DNA of 57,113 bases, taken from the NCBI GenBank assembly GCA_030536315.1, contig JAUNQF010000006.1, positions 1 through 57,113 of the forward strand, in the 5' to 3' direction. The notes under the pieces were generated by a model. It was not told where the DNA came from, ran no database searches, and saw only the letters and a program-made list of their open reading frames with translations. The DNA comes from Coriobacteriia bacterium (GTDB taxonomy: Bacteria > Actinomycetota > Coriobacteriia > Coriobacteriales > Eggerthellaceae). Shown here in pieces: positions 9,129 through 20,335 of this stretch. The first letter of the stretch is position 1; every line of letters begins with the position of its first letter. Both the position numbers and the translations under genes were made by a program.

Positions 9129-10832
9129 ATGGATGCATTGTTTGCTGCAGTAATTGAGGTTTGTGCAAAGTTACAAATTATTTCCGATTTCTTATGAGAC
9201 TTTCCAACCAATTTAGATTGATATGCAAATATTCCCATTTTGGGTAGTTTTAGTATTGCAATGATTGCTCTTTTGGGCACTGCAATATTTTTTACTTTCC
9301 GTTTTGGATTTTTGCAATTTCGTTATTTTAAACACGCAATTAAAATTTTGTTCTCGGGCACAAAAAAACGCAAAGGTATTTCTCCCTTAGCTTCGTTTTT
9401 GTTGTCTTCTGCAATGCGTGTTGGGCCAGGTAATATCCTTGGTGTTACAGGTGCAATAAGCGTTGGAGGTCCAGGAGCAATTTTGTGAATGTGAGTGTCT
9501 GCCCTGTTTTCGATGGCTACTGCTTTTGTTGAAAGCACGCTCGCTCAAATTTTTAAGCAACGCGACGGAGATGAATATATCGGAGGCATGGCCTTCTACG
9601 GACAAAAGTTAATCAAGAATGCTGTTGGAGTTGGAGTTGCTCTAAGTATTTTGTATATTGTTTACGCATTTTTGTGCTTGCCGGCTCAAGGCTTTAACAC
9701 AATTTCTGGATTTTTGGCAATCGCCGAATTGTTCGACCCAAGCGCTTCTTCTCCTGAACAACCAACTTGCTGAGTTATGTTTTTAATCATGCTTATTTTT
9801 GTTGGCTTCTTGGCCTTTGGTGGAGTAAAGTTTGTTACGAAGTTTACCGATGTAAGTGTTCCAATCATGGCAGTTGTTTACATCGGAACAGTTTTGACAT
9901 TGATCGCAATTAATTTTGATAGAATTCCTTGGTTTTTCTATGTTGTGTTCACCGAAGCATTTCAGCCAAACGCAATTTTTGGTGGAGCTTTTGGAGTTGC
10001 TCTTCAGCAAGGTATCCGTCGAGGTCTCATGAGTAACGAAGCTGGTCAAGGTACAATAACAATGGCTGCCGCAGCAAGTAATGCTAAGCATCCATGCGAA
10101 CAAGGCATGGTTCAATCGATGGGAGTTTTCTTCGACACGATTGTTATTTGCACGCCAACTGCCTTCGTTGTAATTATGTCTCAACTTTGGCTTGGTCCAA
10201 ACGGCGGGGAATGAATGGATCTTGGTAAGCTTGAAAAGTTTACCGCGTCTTGTACATCTTTGTGTGGAGGCGAAGGCTTTCCATCGGAGATTGTATTTAT
10301 AATAATGTGTGTTTGTTTCAGTCTTTTTGCACTAACTACACTTGTAGGATTTGTGTCGTTCACTGAAATTTGTGCGAAGCGAATTACTCGCGCAAAAGCA
10401 TGGGTCTTCTTTATTAGAATTATGTGTTTGTTTGTAACTGCGTTTGGTGTAATTGTTAATTTCTCTGGTCTTGATCTAAGCGCACTTTGGAACTTGAGTG
10501 ATATGGCAAATATCTTGATGGTTTATTGCAACTTGCCACTTCTATATATTGGGCTCAAGCACGTACTTAGAGCTTACAGGCATTATGTTCAAAACTTTAA
10601 TTTCCACTATTCAATGCTTCAATATGAAACAACTAACAATAAGCTTGCAAGAATGAATGACAAAACCTCAAAGAAGGCTAAGAAAATTTTAGAGAAAAAT
10701 TCTGTTGCGAAGAAATATTTAACAGAGCATGCAAATGATGATTGATCTTATCATTCGGGAAATGCAAATTTGAATTTGCCAGAATGAGATCAAATTACAA
10801 AAGATCACAAAGAGGTTATTAGGAATATTTAA
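9129..10832 (+). CDS. Sodium:alanine/glycine symporter (AGCS family)
   Basis: This is a polytopic Na+-coupled neutral amino-acid importer. The family motif region GPGAILWMWVSALFSMATAF is present, and both Trp residues in WMW are TGA (9486-9488, 9492-9494), a strong proof of the code. Later motifs include GGMAFYG and AFGVALQQGIRRGLMSNEAG. At 567 residues it is longer than usual because of a charged cytoplasmic tail of about 70 residues. GAAGGAA precedes the ATG at 9129. It is followed 1 base after its stop by murE. Confidence 0.92.
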
Positions 10833-10833
10833 C

Positions 10834-12276
10834 ATGAGCGATTCAAAAATCATATGAAAATTGAACGACTTGTGTTCAAGGCTTTCGCAAGATTATAAAA
10901 TTATTGGAAACGCCGAAGCCGAAGTATGCGGGCTTGAACTTAATAGCAAAGAAGTTAAAGCGGGTTATGCTTTTTTCTGCATTGTTGGGCTTGAAGCTGA
11001 TGGCCACAAATTCGCTGCTAACGCTATTGAAAATGGTGCATCGTGTTTGTTTGTTGAGCATGAACTTGAAAATGTCGATGTGCCGCAAGTTGTTGTTGAA
11101 AACACTCGCGATGTCATGGCTGAAGTTGCGGATATATTTTACGGATGCCCAACTGAAAAATTTAATGTTGTTGGTATAACTGGAACTAATGGAAAAACAA
11201 CAATTACAAATATTATTTCTCACGTTTTAACAACTTGTAATCGTCATTGTGGTTTGGTTGGAACTAACGGAATTAAGATTGATGGAGTTGAAACTGATAG
11301 CGAAGATTTTAAATTTGTTGGTCGAACAACTCCTGAGGCTTTTCAGCTTCAAAAAATTATGTACGAATTTAAGCAACGAGGAATTAACAATATCGTAATG
11401 GAAGTTAGCTCGCATGCTATCGAGCAAAACAGAATTAAAGGAATTAGATTCGGCGTAACGGCATTTACAAATCTAACTCAAGATCATCTTGATTATCATA
11501 AGACTATGGAAAATTATTTCGAGGCAAAGGCAAAGCTTTTCAGTAAAGAATACCCAGCTAAAAGGGTTATTTGTATTGATGATGAATGGGGCCAAAAACT
11601 TTATAAGCAAGCTTATATGAACGGCGAAGACGTAATTTCTGTTGGTTTAAATAAAGATGCATTGTTTAATTTAGATAAAGTTGTTGTTAATTTCCCTCTT
11701 ATTGGAAGATTTAATCAGCAAAATATGTTGGTTGCTTATGGGATTTGTAGGCAGCTCGGTTTTGATCATGATGAAATTGTTAACGCGCTTGAAACTATGC
11801 CAGTTGTTGAAGGAAGAATGCAACTTGTTGAAGTTGGAGAAAAGAAGCCTAAAGTTTTTGTCGATTACTGTCACACTCCTGATGCCTTGCAAAAAGCAAT
11901 TGAAACTTTGAAAAATGATTGCGACGGAAAAGTTTTTGTAGTTGTTGGTTGTGGAGGAGATAGAGATAAAGACAAGCGTCCAAAAATGGGTAAGATTGCG
12001 GTTGAAGCTTCGGACTATGCAATTATTACTAGTGACAACCCGCGCCGTGAAAAACCTGAAGACATTATTGATGATATTGTTGCCGGAATTAAAACTTATA
12101 AAAATTACGAAGTCGAGGTTGACAGAGCTTCGGCGATTGAAAAAGCTATTAAAATGGCCGAAGCTCAGGACTTCGTTCTTTTAGCTGGTAAAGGCCATGA
12201 AAAATACCAAGAAATTGGTACTAAAAAACATCACTTCGATGATGTTGAAGTTGCGTTAAGTGCGCTAAATAATTAA
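10834..12276 (+). CDS. murE: UDP-MurNAc-tripeptide synthetase MurE
   Basis: The ligase adds the third amino acid to UDP-MurNAc-L-Ala-D-Glu in peptidoglycan precursor synthesis. In 480 residues it shows the ATP-binding GTNGKTT (residues 117-123), SSHAIEQNRIKGI, the central TNLTQDHLDYHKTMENYF and DNPR (401-404). In this family DNPR goes with meso-diaminopimelate as substrate, whereas Lys-adding enzymes have DDPN-type motifs. The start at 10834 includes a TGA-encoded Trp at residue 8. The gene overlaps the convergent asnB by 4 bases. Its presence shows a walled cell. Confidence 0.93.
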
Positions 12277-14198
12277 TTCTCAAAAAAGATTTCGTGTCAG
12301 AGTAAAAACATGTAGACGATTCAGATTTTTCTTGAGTTGTCAACAATTCCTTTTTTGTGATCTTCTAAAATGTCAAGCAAATAATCTTCGTTGAAAAATT
12401 TATTTGAAGTTTTGTTTGTAAAATATTTTTTAACTTGCTTGTAATATTTATCTTCACGAAGTCAATTTGAAAGTGGAACAGGAAAGCCCAACTTTTTCTT
12501 TTCGGCTCAATCATTTGGAATTACTTTTTTGGCAGCATCGCGAAGGGCAATCTTGGTTTGAACCGAAGAAATTTTTTCATTGGTTGGAAGTTTTCTTGCA
12601 ACTTCAAAAACGTGAGTGTCAAGGAAAGGAACTCTACATTCAAGACAATGAGCCATTGCCATTTTATCGCCCTTCATAAAAATGTCGCCGAGAATCCAGA
12701 AATTTAGGTCGGTATACTGCATTTTCGCGCAATCATCAAGACCATCCGCATTAGCTTCAGCGTAAGTTTTTGAAGTAATTTCTTGAGGAGTTTTCATATT
12801 GTTAGACTTTACTTTTAGCAATTGATATCTCTCAGACACACTAAATGCACTCGCGTAAGCATTTGTGTAATATCAATTTTCAACACCCTTTTCAACTCTG
12901 TCTAAATATTTTGCACCACGTACTTTCATTTTTGACATCAAAGTTTTTGAACCCTTAATTACAGACTTTGGGAGTCAATTTAACTTTTTTGAAGAAAGAG
13001 ACGTTTGATAAATTGTGTAACCTCCGAAGAGTTCGTCTGCTCCTTCGCCAGAAAGTACAGCTTTTACATTTTTGGCAGCAAGTTGATCTACGAAGTAAAG
13101 TGCAACTGCACTCGGATCCCCATGAGGTTCGTCCATGTGTCACATAATTTTTGGAAGAGCTTTCCAGTATTCTTCTTCTGAGATTGTTTTGCTGTAGTTT
13201 TCAATATTTTTACTATCTGCAAGCTCTTTGGCTCAAGCTATTTCATTGCGTTCGCCCTTTTCTGACCCTGAATTTTTATAAGCCTCAAAACCAACAGTGA
13301 ATGTTTTAATTTTTGGGTTAATCTCATGCAAAAGGGTGGCGTTATAACTTGAATCAATTCCGCTTGAAAGCAGAGAACCAACTTCGACATCTGCAATGTT
13401 GTGATATTTAACAGATTCGTGCATTGCTTCGTCGATTTTATTAACCCATTGCTCATGAGACAAACTTTTATCTTGTTCAAATTTTGGACGCCAATATTGT
13501 TTTATTGAAAGTTTTCCATTCTTAACTTTCATGTAATGTCCTTGAGGCAAAACAAAAATATCTTTAAAGAAAGTTTCTTGCAAAGCAGAAAATTGAAAAC
13601 ATAAGTATTGCTCAAGCGCTTCGGTGTTGAGTTCTTTTTGATAATTTGGATGCTCAAGAATTGCTTTAATCTCCGAAGCAAAAATAAACTGACCTTTTTG
13701 GTTTGTGTAATAGAAAGGTTTGATACCAAAAAAATCACGAGCGCAAAATAGCTCTTTATTATTTTTATCCCAAATAACAATTGCAAACATTCCACGAAGC
13801 TTGTTAAGAATTTTTTCGCCTCATTTAATATAGCCGGTTAGTACAACCTCGGTATCGCTTTGTGTTGTAAATGTATAACCGTCGCTTTCAAGCTCAGATC
13901 GAATTTCTTTATAGTTATAGATTTCGCCATTCATAACAATCGCGAAATCTCCAACTTCATCAAAATTTTCTTTCGTTCCGTGTCAGGATTTAGCATTTTT
14001 ATCAGCGGATTTACGAATTATAGGCTGACCGCCATGGTTTAAATCAACAAGAGAAAGTCTTCGGTGGCCAAATGCAATACTGTCATTAACATAATACCCG
14101 AAGCCATCTGGACCTCGATGAATCATAGTATTACACATATTTTCTAGCGTGCTAAAATCGCCATTTTCTGTGTTATTAAATCCGCAAATTCCACACAT
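12273..14198 (-). CDS. asnB: Asparagine synthetase (glutamine-hydrolysing)
   Basis: The enzyme makes asparagine from aspartate, glutamine and ATP. The 641-residue product starts MCGICGF with the nucleophilic Cys2 of the glutaminase domain, then HRGPDG and the NGEIYNY loop. The synthetase domain has the PP-loop SLLSSGIDSS and SGEGADELFGGY. TGA is Trp at several sites, including near the C-terminal end. The ribosome site AGGAGG lies upstream of the start. A promoter with TATAAT is visible on this strand. The genome therefore can both make and degrade asparagine. Confidence 0.95.
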
Positions 14199-14220
14199 AA
14201 ATCCTCCGTTTGCGGATAAA

Positions 14221-14226
14221 ATTATA
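14221..14226 (-). promoter_or_regulatory. -10 element of the asnB promoter
   Basis: On the minus strand TATAAT (complement of 14221-14226) lies 23 bases upstream of the asnB start codon. It is back to back with the secG promoter. Confidence 0.55.
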
Positions 14227-14254
14227 CACGATTCACGTCTAAATTAAAAAAACC

Positions 14255-14282
14255 TTGCAAAACTCCATAAAAAGTGTATAAT
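14255..14282 (+). promoter_or_regulatory. secG promoter
   Basis: TTGCAA at 14255-14260 and TATAAT at 14277-14282 are 16 bases apart, a good sigma-70-type promoter. It is divergent from the asnB promoter. Confidence 0.65.
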
Positions 14283-14320
14283 TTCGCAGTCCACGTGAAG
14301 TTTGTAAGTAGGAGATTTAC

Positions 14321-14584
14321 ATGGAGTGGTATTTAATATTATTATTGATTTTGTTATTCTTGTCTGGCACAGGCTTGATTATCTTTATTCTTTTGCATTC
14401 TGGCAAAGGTACTGGTGTTTCGGACATGATTGCAAGTTCAGTTTATTCAAGTCAGACAGGAACAAGCATTGTTGAGAAAAATCTTGACAGAATTACTATT
14501 GTTCTTGCAGTAATTTTCTTGCTCACCTTAATTGCTTTGATGATCCTATATCCTCAAGGTACTATTGGTGGAGCTTCATCTTAG
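14321..14584 (+). CDS. secG: Preprotein translocase subunit SecG
   Basis: The 87-residue protein has two membrane helices (LILLLILLFLSGTGLIIFIL and the second near residues 50-75) separated by the SecG-type loop HSGKGTGVSDMIASSVYSS followed by GTSIVEKNLDRIT. SecG is an accessory subunit of the SecYEG channel. GTAGGAGA precedes the ATG. A tRNA-Leu gene follows 7 bases after the stop. Confidence 0.9.
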   Translation: MEWYLILLLILLFLSGTGLIIFILLHSGKGTGVSDMIASSVYSSQTGTSIVEKNLDRITIVLAVIFLLTLIALMILYPQGTIGGASS

Positions 14585-14591
14585 TTAATTA

Positions 14592-14681
14592 GTCGGAGTG
14601 GCGGAATTGGCAGACGCGCAGGCTTGAGGTGCCTGTGTCCACTTATCGGACGTGTGAGTTCAAATCTCATCTCCGACACCA
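14592..14681 (+). tRNA. tRNA-Leu (anticodon GAG)
   Basis: The acceptor stem GTCGGAG pairs with CTCCGAC, and the discriminator A and CCA are encoded. The anticodon loop TTGAGGT gives GAG. A long variable arm and 90-base length are typical of leucine tRNA. A dedicated GAG-Leu tRNA is unlike the minimal tRNA sets of mollicutes. Confidence 0.95.
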
Positions 14682-14736
14682 TCTTTTGTGTTAAAATAAT
14701 TGGGCTATAAATCTTATATATGAAAGGATGATACTA

Positions 14737-15111
14737 ATGGAAATTAAGTATTTAAAATGTGCGAAATGCGGTCAAATTGTATCTGTTATTCAAGATACAG
14801 GAGTTCCAATTATTTGTTGCGGTCAACCAATGGAGCCAATTGAGGCTGGTGTTACTGATGGTGCGGTTGAAAAACATGTGCCAGTATATGAAAATAGCGA
14901 TAATATGCTTCGAGTTAATGTTGGCATTGAAGATCATCCAATGACAGAAGAACATTATATTCAATGGATTGCTTGTCATACAAAATTTGGTTATCAACGC
15001 AAGAATTTAAAACCAGGCGATGTTCCTCATGCAGTGTTTTCATTAGTAGACAACGATGAGGTTCTTGCAGTTTATGCATATTGTAATTTGCATGGACTTT
15101 GGAAAAAATAA
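14737..15111 (+). CDS. dfx: Desulfoferrodoxin (superoxide reductase)
   Basis: The protein reduces superoxide to hydrogen peroxide without making oxygen, a defence typical of anaerobes. The 124 residues contain an N-terminal desulforedoxin iron site (CAKC and a CC pair) and the neelaredoxin domain with KHVPV, HPMTEEHYIQWI and the final CNLHGLW ligands of the active iron. Start: the ATG at 14737 lies 9 bases after AAAGG; the ATG at 14728 overlaps that site and is less likely. Rubrerythrin follows directly, which handles the peroxide produced. Confidence 0.93.
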   Translation: MEIKYLKCAKCGQIVSVIQDTGVPIICCGQPMEPIEAGVTDGAVEKHVPVYENSDNMLRVNVGIEDHPMTEEHYIQWIACHTKFGYQRKNLKPGDVPHAVFSLVDNDEVLAVYAYCNLHGLWKK

Positions 15112-15138
15112 GCTATTAACAAGTTAAAGGAGGAAAAA

Positions 15139-15678
15139 ATGGCTAATAAATATGCAGGTACACAAACAGAAAAGAATTTACAAGAGGCTTTCGCAGGTGA
15201 GAGCCAGGCTCGCAACAAATACACTTATTTTGCTGGCGTTGCCAAAAAAGAAGGCTATGAGCAAATTGCTGCGTTGTTTTTAGAGACTGCTGGAAATGAG
15301 CAGGTTCATGCAAAGCAATGGTTTAAAGAGCTCGATGGGATTGGCGATACTGTAGCTAATTTAAATGCTGCAGCTGATGGCGAGAACTTCGAATGGACAG
15401 ATATGTACGAAGGTTTTGCAAAGACTGCCGAAGAGGAGGGCTTTAAAGAACTTGCTTGCAAATTCCGTGCTGTTGCTGAAGTTGAGAAGCGTCATGAAGA
15501 ACGTTATCGTGCACTTCTAAAGAATGTAGAAGCTCAAGAAGTATTTAAGAAGAGTGAAGTTAAAGTTTGGGAATGTCGCAAGTGTGGTCACATTTGTGTT
15601 GGAACCGAAGCTCCACAAATTTGCCCAATTTGTGCTCATCCACAAGCATACTTTCAGATTGAACCAAAGAATTACTAA
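15139..15678 (+). CDS. rbr: Rubrerythrin
   Basis: This is a non-haem di-iron peroxidase of anaerobes. The 179 residues have a ferritin-like four-helix domain with [19 protein letters not shown] and [10 protein letters not shown] supplying the Glu/His ligands, and a C-terminal rubredoxin domain with CRKCG and CPICAHP. AAAGGAGG precedes the ATG at perfect distance. It forms an oxidative-stress pair with the upstream superoxide reductase. Confidence 0.95.
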   Translation: MANKYAGTQTEKNLQEAFAGESQARNKYTYFAGVAKKEGYEQIAALFLETAGNEQVHAKQWFKELDGIGDTVANLNAAADGENFEWTDMYEGFAKTAEEEGFKELACKFRAVAEVEKRHEERYRALLKNVEAQEVFKKSEVKVWECRKCGHICVGTEAPQICPICAHPQAYFQIEPKNY

Positions 15679-15685
15679 GAGCTAA

Positions 15686-16747
15686 ATGCCAAATAAGAAC
15701 TTAAACAAAGCGCCATCGGAAACTACTGTTTTAGTTACTGGTGGCGCTGGCTATATTGGCAGTCACACTTGTGTTGAGCTTTTAAACAAAGGTTATAAAG
15801 TTGTGATTGTCGATGATTTGAGTAATTCGAAGAAGGAAGCCGTTCGACGCATTAAAGAAATTACTGGCGTTGATGATTCGCAACTTATTTTTTATGAAAA
15901 TAACTTGCTCGAAATGGATGTCATCCAAGATATTTTCAAGGAAAATGAGATTGACGCAATTATGCACTTTGCCGGTTATAAAGCTGTTGGTGAAAGCGTT
16001 GAAAAACCTCTTGAGTATTATGTAAATAATTTAATGGGATCTTTTGTGCTTTGTGATTGTGCAAGAGATGCCGGCGTGAAAAATTTAATATTTTCATCAA
16101 GCGCTACAGTCTATGGCGATCCTGCTGAAATTCCAATTACTGAAAATTGTCCGAAGGGCAATCCTACCAACCCTTATGGTCAAACAAAAAGCATGCAAGA
16201 ACAGGTCTTTCAAGACATCTATGTTGGCGATAACGAATGGAACATTGTGTTGCTTCGTTACTTCAATCCAATTGGCGCGCATGAGTCTGGAAAAATCGGC
16301 GAAGACCCGAAGGGCATTCCGAACAATTTAGTTCCTTATGTTTCGCAAGTTGCTGTTGGCAAGTTGGACAAGATTCGCGTTTGGGGTGATGACTATGATA
16401 CTCCGGATGGCACTGGTGTTCGCGATTATATTCATGTAGTTGATTTAGCGAAGGGTCATGTTGCCGCGCTTGAATGGATGGCCAAAAAGAACAACGGCGT
16501 TGAGGTTTTTAATTTGGGAACCGGAAAAGGCTCAAGTGTTTTAGAAGTTATTAAAGCATTTGAAAAGGCTTGCGGTCATGAACTTGCTTATGAAATTAAA
16601 GACCGAAGGCCTGGAGACATTGCAACTTGTTATGCAGATGCAACTAAAGCTAAAAAAGAAATGGGATGAGTTGCTGAATTTGATATTAACAAAATGTGTG
16701 AGGATTCTTGGAATTGGCAAAAGAATAATCCAGACGGGTATAGATAG
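15686..16747 (+). CDS. galE: UDP-glucose 4-epimerase GalE
   Basis: The enzyme interconverts UDP-glucose and UDP-galactose. It is an extended short-chain dehydrogenase with the NAD motif TGGAGYIGSH near the N-terminus, SSSATVYGD and the catalytic NPYGQTK. The final part (RRPGDIATCYADATKAKKEM then Gly-Trp) is typical. With TGA at 16667 as Trp it is 353 residues, about 15 longer than usual at the N-terminus. It starts 7 bases after rubrerythrin with only a weak ribosome site. Confidence 0.93.
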
Positions 16748-16755
16748 GAGTAGGC

Positions 16756-17205
16756 ATGAAGATAGCAATTGGAACAGATCATGGAGCAATCGATTACAAA
16801 TCAGAAATGATTAAGCATCTAACCGATAAAGGTTTTGATGTTGATGATTGCGGAACTAATTCAACTGAGAGTTGTGACTATCCTGATTTCGCAAAAATTG
16901 TTGCCGAAAAAGTTGCGAGTGGTGACGCCGACTTCGGAATTTTAATGTGTGGAACTGGCATAGGAATGTCTCTTGCTGCAAACAAGGTTAAGGGTATTCG
17001 CGCTGCTGTTGTTCCAAATGTTGATTATGCAAAGCTTTCAAAGCAACACAACAACGCTAATATTATTTGTTTGTCAGGTCGCTTTATGAGTCTTGATGAT
17101 TGCAAAGCTTGTGTTGATGCTTATATGAACGAAGAATTTGCAGGAGACCGACATGAGCGTCGCGTAAATAAAATTATGGAAATTGAAAACGAATACTTTA
17201 AGTAG
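16756..17205 (+). CDS. rpiB: Ribose-5-phosphate isomerase B
   Basis: The enzyme interconverts ribose 5-phosphate and ribulose 5-phosphate in the non-oxidative pentose phosphate route. The 149 residues match the RpiB/LacA family: GTDHGAIDYK at the N-terminus, DCGTNSTESCDYPDFA, CGTGIGMSLAANKVKGIRAA with the catalytic Cys, and a final GDRHERRV segment. TAGGAG precedes the ATG. LacA/B-type galactose isomerase is an alternative, but a single-gene form favours RpiB. Confidence 0.9.
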   Translation: MKIAIGTDHGAIDYKSEMIKHLTDKGFDVDDCGTNSTESCDYPDFAKIVAEKVASGDADFGILMCGTGIGMSLAANKVKGIRAAVVPNVDYAKLSKQHNNANIICLSGRFMSLDDCKACVDAYMNEEFAGDRHERRVNKIMEIENEYFK

Positions 17206-17214
17206 GAGGCTACC

Positions 17215-17673
17215 GTGGCTGATAGACCAAGTTGAGATGAATATTTTATGACAATTGCACATCAAGTTGCAAGCAGGACAACATGTATTCGAAGAGCTGT
17301 TGGCGCGATAGTTGTTAATGACAAGCGAATTTTGGCAACAGGCTATAACGGTGTCCCAAGTGGTTTGAAGCATTGCGAGGAGACTGGATGTCTTCGTGAG
17401 CAACAAGGTGTGCCAAGTGGGCAGCGTCATGAAATTTGTCGTGGCCTTCATGCTGAGCAAAATGCCATCATTCAAGCAGCTAAGAGTGGTACAAATTTGG
17501 ACGGTTCTGTTTTATATTGCACTACTCAGCCATGTGTTGTTTGCGCAAAAATGATTATTAATACAGGAATTAAGGAAGTTGTTTATACGAATCCCTATCC
17601 GGACGAACTTGCAATGAGCTTATTAAAAGAAGCTGGAATTAAACTTCGTGTTTTAGAAGATTTTAAGGCTTAA
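17215..17673 (+). CDS. comEB: dCMP/cytidine deaminase ComEB-like
   Basis: The zinc enzyme converts dCMP to dUMP for dTTP synthesis. The start is GTG at 17215 after AGGAGG and yields RPSWDEYFM, where the conserved Trp is a TGA (17233-17235). Zinc-site motifs HAEQNA and PCVVCAKM are present. Length 152 is normal for the family. The last 4 bases overlap the convergent AGCS gene. Confidence 0.92.
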
Positions 17674-19130
17674 TTTTTTCAGGCGCCTGTAGCGTCATCG
17701 ATCCCATATTTTTCAGGAACGAATTTTGGTTTTTCCTTTGCTTTAACTTCTCTTGTAAAGTCTTTAACAATCGCAACTGCTTTTGGCGACAAGAATAACA
17801 AGCAAATAATATTTATTCAACCAAGCATGCCCATGCCGATGTCTGCCGTGTTTCAAATAAACGAAGAATCAACAACCGCGCTTATAACTAATGCCGCTAA
17901 GAAAACTAATTTTGTAATGAAAATTGCACCTTTATTTGTTTTACCCATAATGAATCGAAGGTTGTTTTCAATGATATAGTAAAAACCGATAATTGTTCCT
18001 ACAGCAAATATTGCAATCATAACAGCTAAAACTTGAGGTGCCCATGCTTCTAATATTGGAACAGACTTTAAAGCTGCTTGGACCCATTCGGCGCCAGCTG
18101 CTGTTCCTGGAAATGATGGACCACTATAAAGAACATCGCCGTTTGGAGCAACAATTTGTCCCGCACCTGTTTGAATAACCATAAGCGCCGTAGCCGTACA
18201 TATTAATAATGTTGAAAGCAAAACAGAAAGCGCTTGAAGTATGCCTTGTTTAACAGGATGATCGCATCTTGCTGCAGCCGCGAAGGTTCCGCCAGGGCCG
18301 TAAGCAACATCGGTAGAATAAATTCCTCTGCGAACACCCATCGTAATTGCTTGACCAACAATTCCTCCGAATACTGCGTTGATTCCAAAAGCACTTGTTA
18401 TAATTGCTTCAAAGGTTTCTCCAAGATACTCTCCATAATAGGATATGACGATTGCTGCAAATGCAAGATACGCAACACATTTAATTGGTGTTAAAATTGC
18501 TTCAATTTTACCGATGCTCTTGATGCCGCCTCATATGATTAGTGCAATAAAAACTGCTGCAACTACTATTGTTATTGTTTTGTCAGCGCCGAATCCTTGA
18601 TGGATGCTGTTAACAACAGTGTTGCTTTGAACACCAGGCATTAGAATTCCAAAACTTACTACTGCAATTACGGCAAAAAGAAGACCAATTGCTTTGGAAA
18701 GTTTTTTGTTTTTAAAACCACGTCATATATATCAAGCGGCGCCTCCTAAAAATTCGTCACCGTCTTTTAATTTATATGCTTGGCCTAATACGCCTTCCAA
18801 AAATGAAATTGCAGAACCAAAAATTCCAAAAACTCAAATTCAAAAAATTGCTCCAGGACCTCCAGTTGCAATCGCCGAAGCTATGCCAGCAACATTTCCA
18901 ACACCAACACGAGCTCCCAAAGCTGTGATAAAAGCTTGAAATGGCGAGATTCCATCGTCTTTACTTCCAGCATTATCACTAAGTGCTCACTTTAGTTGTT
19001 TTGCAAATCTGAATTGTGGAAAAACTAATCTAATTGTAAAGTAAACACCGCTAAGTAAAATTAATCCAATGAAAAAATCATTTGAGATAATATTTTTTAT
19101 ATCTTCTGTAATTAAAACAAAGTCTTGCAT
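17670..19130 (-). CDS. Sodium:alanine/glycine symporter (AGCS family), second copy
   Basis: This 486-residue polytopic transporter shows the AGCS pattern [20 protein letters not shown] and GPGAIFWIWV, and later [20 protein letters not shown]. It is clearly diverged from the AGCS gene at 9129 and lacks that gene's long tail. Several Trp are TGA on this strand. AGGTGA lies upstream of the ATG. A Na+-dependent alanine, glycine or serine import role is expected. Confidence 0.9.
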
Positions 19131-19162
19131 AGATCACCTTCACCTATATTTTAGCATTTTCC

Positions 19163-19191
19163 TTGACATTTGTGCATATATGTATCAAAAT
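19163..19191 (+). promoter_or_regulatory. Promoter for tRNA-Arg and probably the binding-protein gene
   Basis: A consensus TTGACA at 19163-19168 and CAAAAT at 19186-19191 are spaced by 17 bases. The tRNA begins 12 bases downstream. Confidence 0.6.
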
Positions 19192-19203
19192 ACTCACTCA
19201 CGC

Positions 19204-19280
19204 GCGCCTTTACCTCAGCTGGATAGAGGGACCGGCTACGAACCGGTACGTCGGGGGTTCGAATCCCTCAAGGCGCGCCA
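19204..19280 (+). tRNA. tRNA-Arg (anticodon ACG)
   Basis: The acceptor GCGCCTT pairs with AAGGCGC, the discriminator is G and CCA is encoded. The anticodon stem ACCGG/CCGGT encloses CTACGAA, giving ACG, which would be edited to ICG by TadA. Confidence 0.95.
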
Positions 19281-19313
19281 CCTAAGTTCTAAACATTTAA
19301 AGGGGAAGGAATC

Positions 19314-20168
19314 ATGGGTAAAACTTTCGGAACCAAACATTTTATATTCTTTGCAGTTGCTATGTTAGTTATTGGTACTATTGCCTTTACTTTTGTAGGT
19401 TGCAATCAAAACAATGACGATAAGGGTTTTAATACCATTAAAGAAGGAACATTAAAAGTTGGAGTTGAAGTAAACAACTATCCAGTTTCTTATAAAAATA
19501 CTAATGACAAAATTGTTGGAGTTGAAATCAACTATCTTGAAACATTATGCAAAGAGGCTGGTTTTGAAATTGAATATGTTCCAATGGGCTTTGATCGATT
19601 AATTGAAGCTATTAAAAATCATGAAGTTGATATTTCGATGAACCAGATTAGTGTGACTGAAGCTCGTAGACAAATTGTAGATTTTTGCGAACCTTACAGT
19701 AAGAATGGAGCTTCGTTATATTTTAGAGAAGATTCTACTTATACTCTAGATTCGCTTCAAGAAAAAGCTGACACTTCTGAAGTTAAACTTGCTACTCAAG
19801 ATGGCACGTATTTTCCTAATTTTAAATCAAGGTTTAAAGGAAATTTTGTTAACGTGCCCTATACTACTGTTGACGATGCTATTGCAGCTGTGCAAAAAGG
19901 TGAAGTAGATTGTTTAATTTATGATTCTAATCCTATTGCACGAACTGATATGACGAAGAATCAACATCTTAAGGAGATTTTTCTAGACATTATGCCTGTT
20001 TATAATATTGCTATCGCACTTAATAAAGATTTAAATGGTGTTAAAGATAAACTAAACCCAATTATTAAGACGATGAACAACGATGAATATCTTGAGAGAG
20101 TTAAGGAATATTTTTATACGTTAGATAATCCAAGATCTTGAGATGGTACTTTGCCACAAGGTAAATAA
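19314..20168 (+). CDS. Amino-acid ABC transporter substrate-binding lipoprotein (SBP_bac_3)
   Basis: The 284-residue protein has a lipoprotein signal (hydrophobic helix then TFVGC) and the family-3 solute-binding fold: LKVGVEVNNYPVSY, VGVEINYLETLCKEAGFEIE, MGFDRLIEAIKNHEVDISMN and a C-terminal lobe with AIAAVQKGEVDCLIYD. Such proteins deliver polar amino acids or cystine to an ABC permease. No permease or ATPase gene is adjacent; it stands alone between two tRNA genes. AGGGGAAGGA precedes the ATG. TGA at 20139 is Trp. Confidence 0.88.
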
Positions 20169-20185
20169 TTGCATCATAAATATGT

Positions 20186-20262
20186 CGGGTAGTGGCGCAG
20201 TTTGGTAGCGCACACGACTGGGGGTCGTGGGGTCGCTGGTTCAAGTCCAGTCTACCCGACCA
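20186..20262 (+). tRNA. tRNA-Pro (anticodon GGG)
   Basis: The acceptor CGGGTAG pairs with CTACCCG, followed by discriminator A and encoded CCA. The stem CACGA/TCGTG encloses CTGGGGG, giving GGG. Confidence 0.95.
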
Positions 20263-20308
20263 GAAAATTATTTCTCGCTGTCTTTACCAATACTTTTGTT
20301 TTATGATG

Positions 20309-20314
20309 TATAAT
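20309..20314 (+). promoter_or_regulatory. -10 element before the pentulose-phosphate epimerase gene
   Basis: TATAAT at 20309-20314 lies 22 bases before the ATG; no convincing -35 is seen. Confidence 0.45.
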
Positions 20315-20335
20315 TTAATTGTTAAAGGAGTTGTT

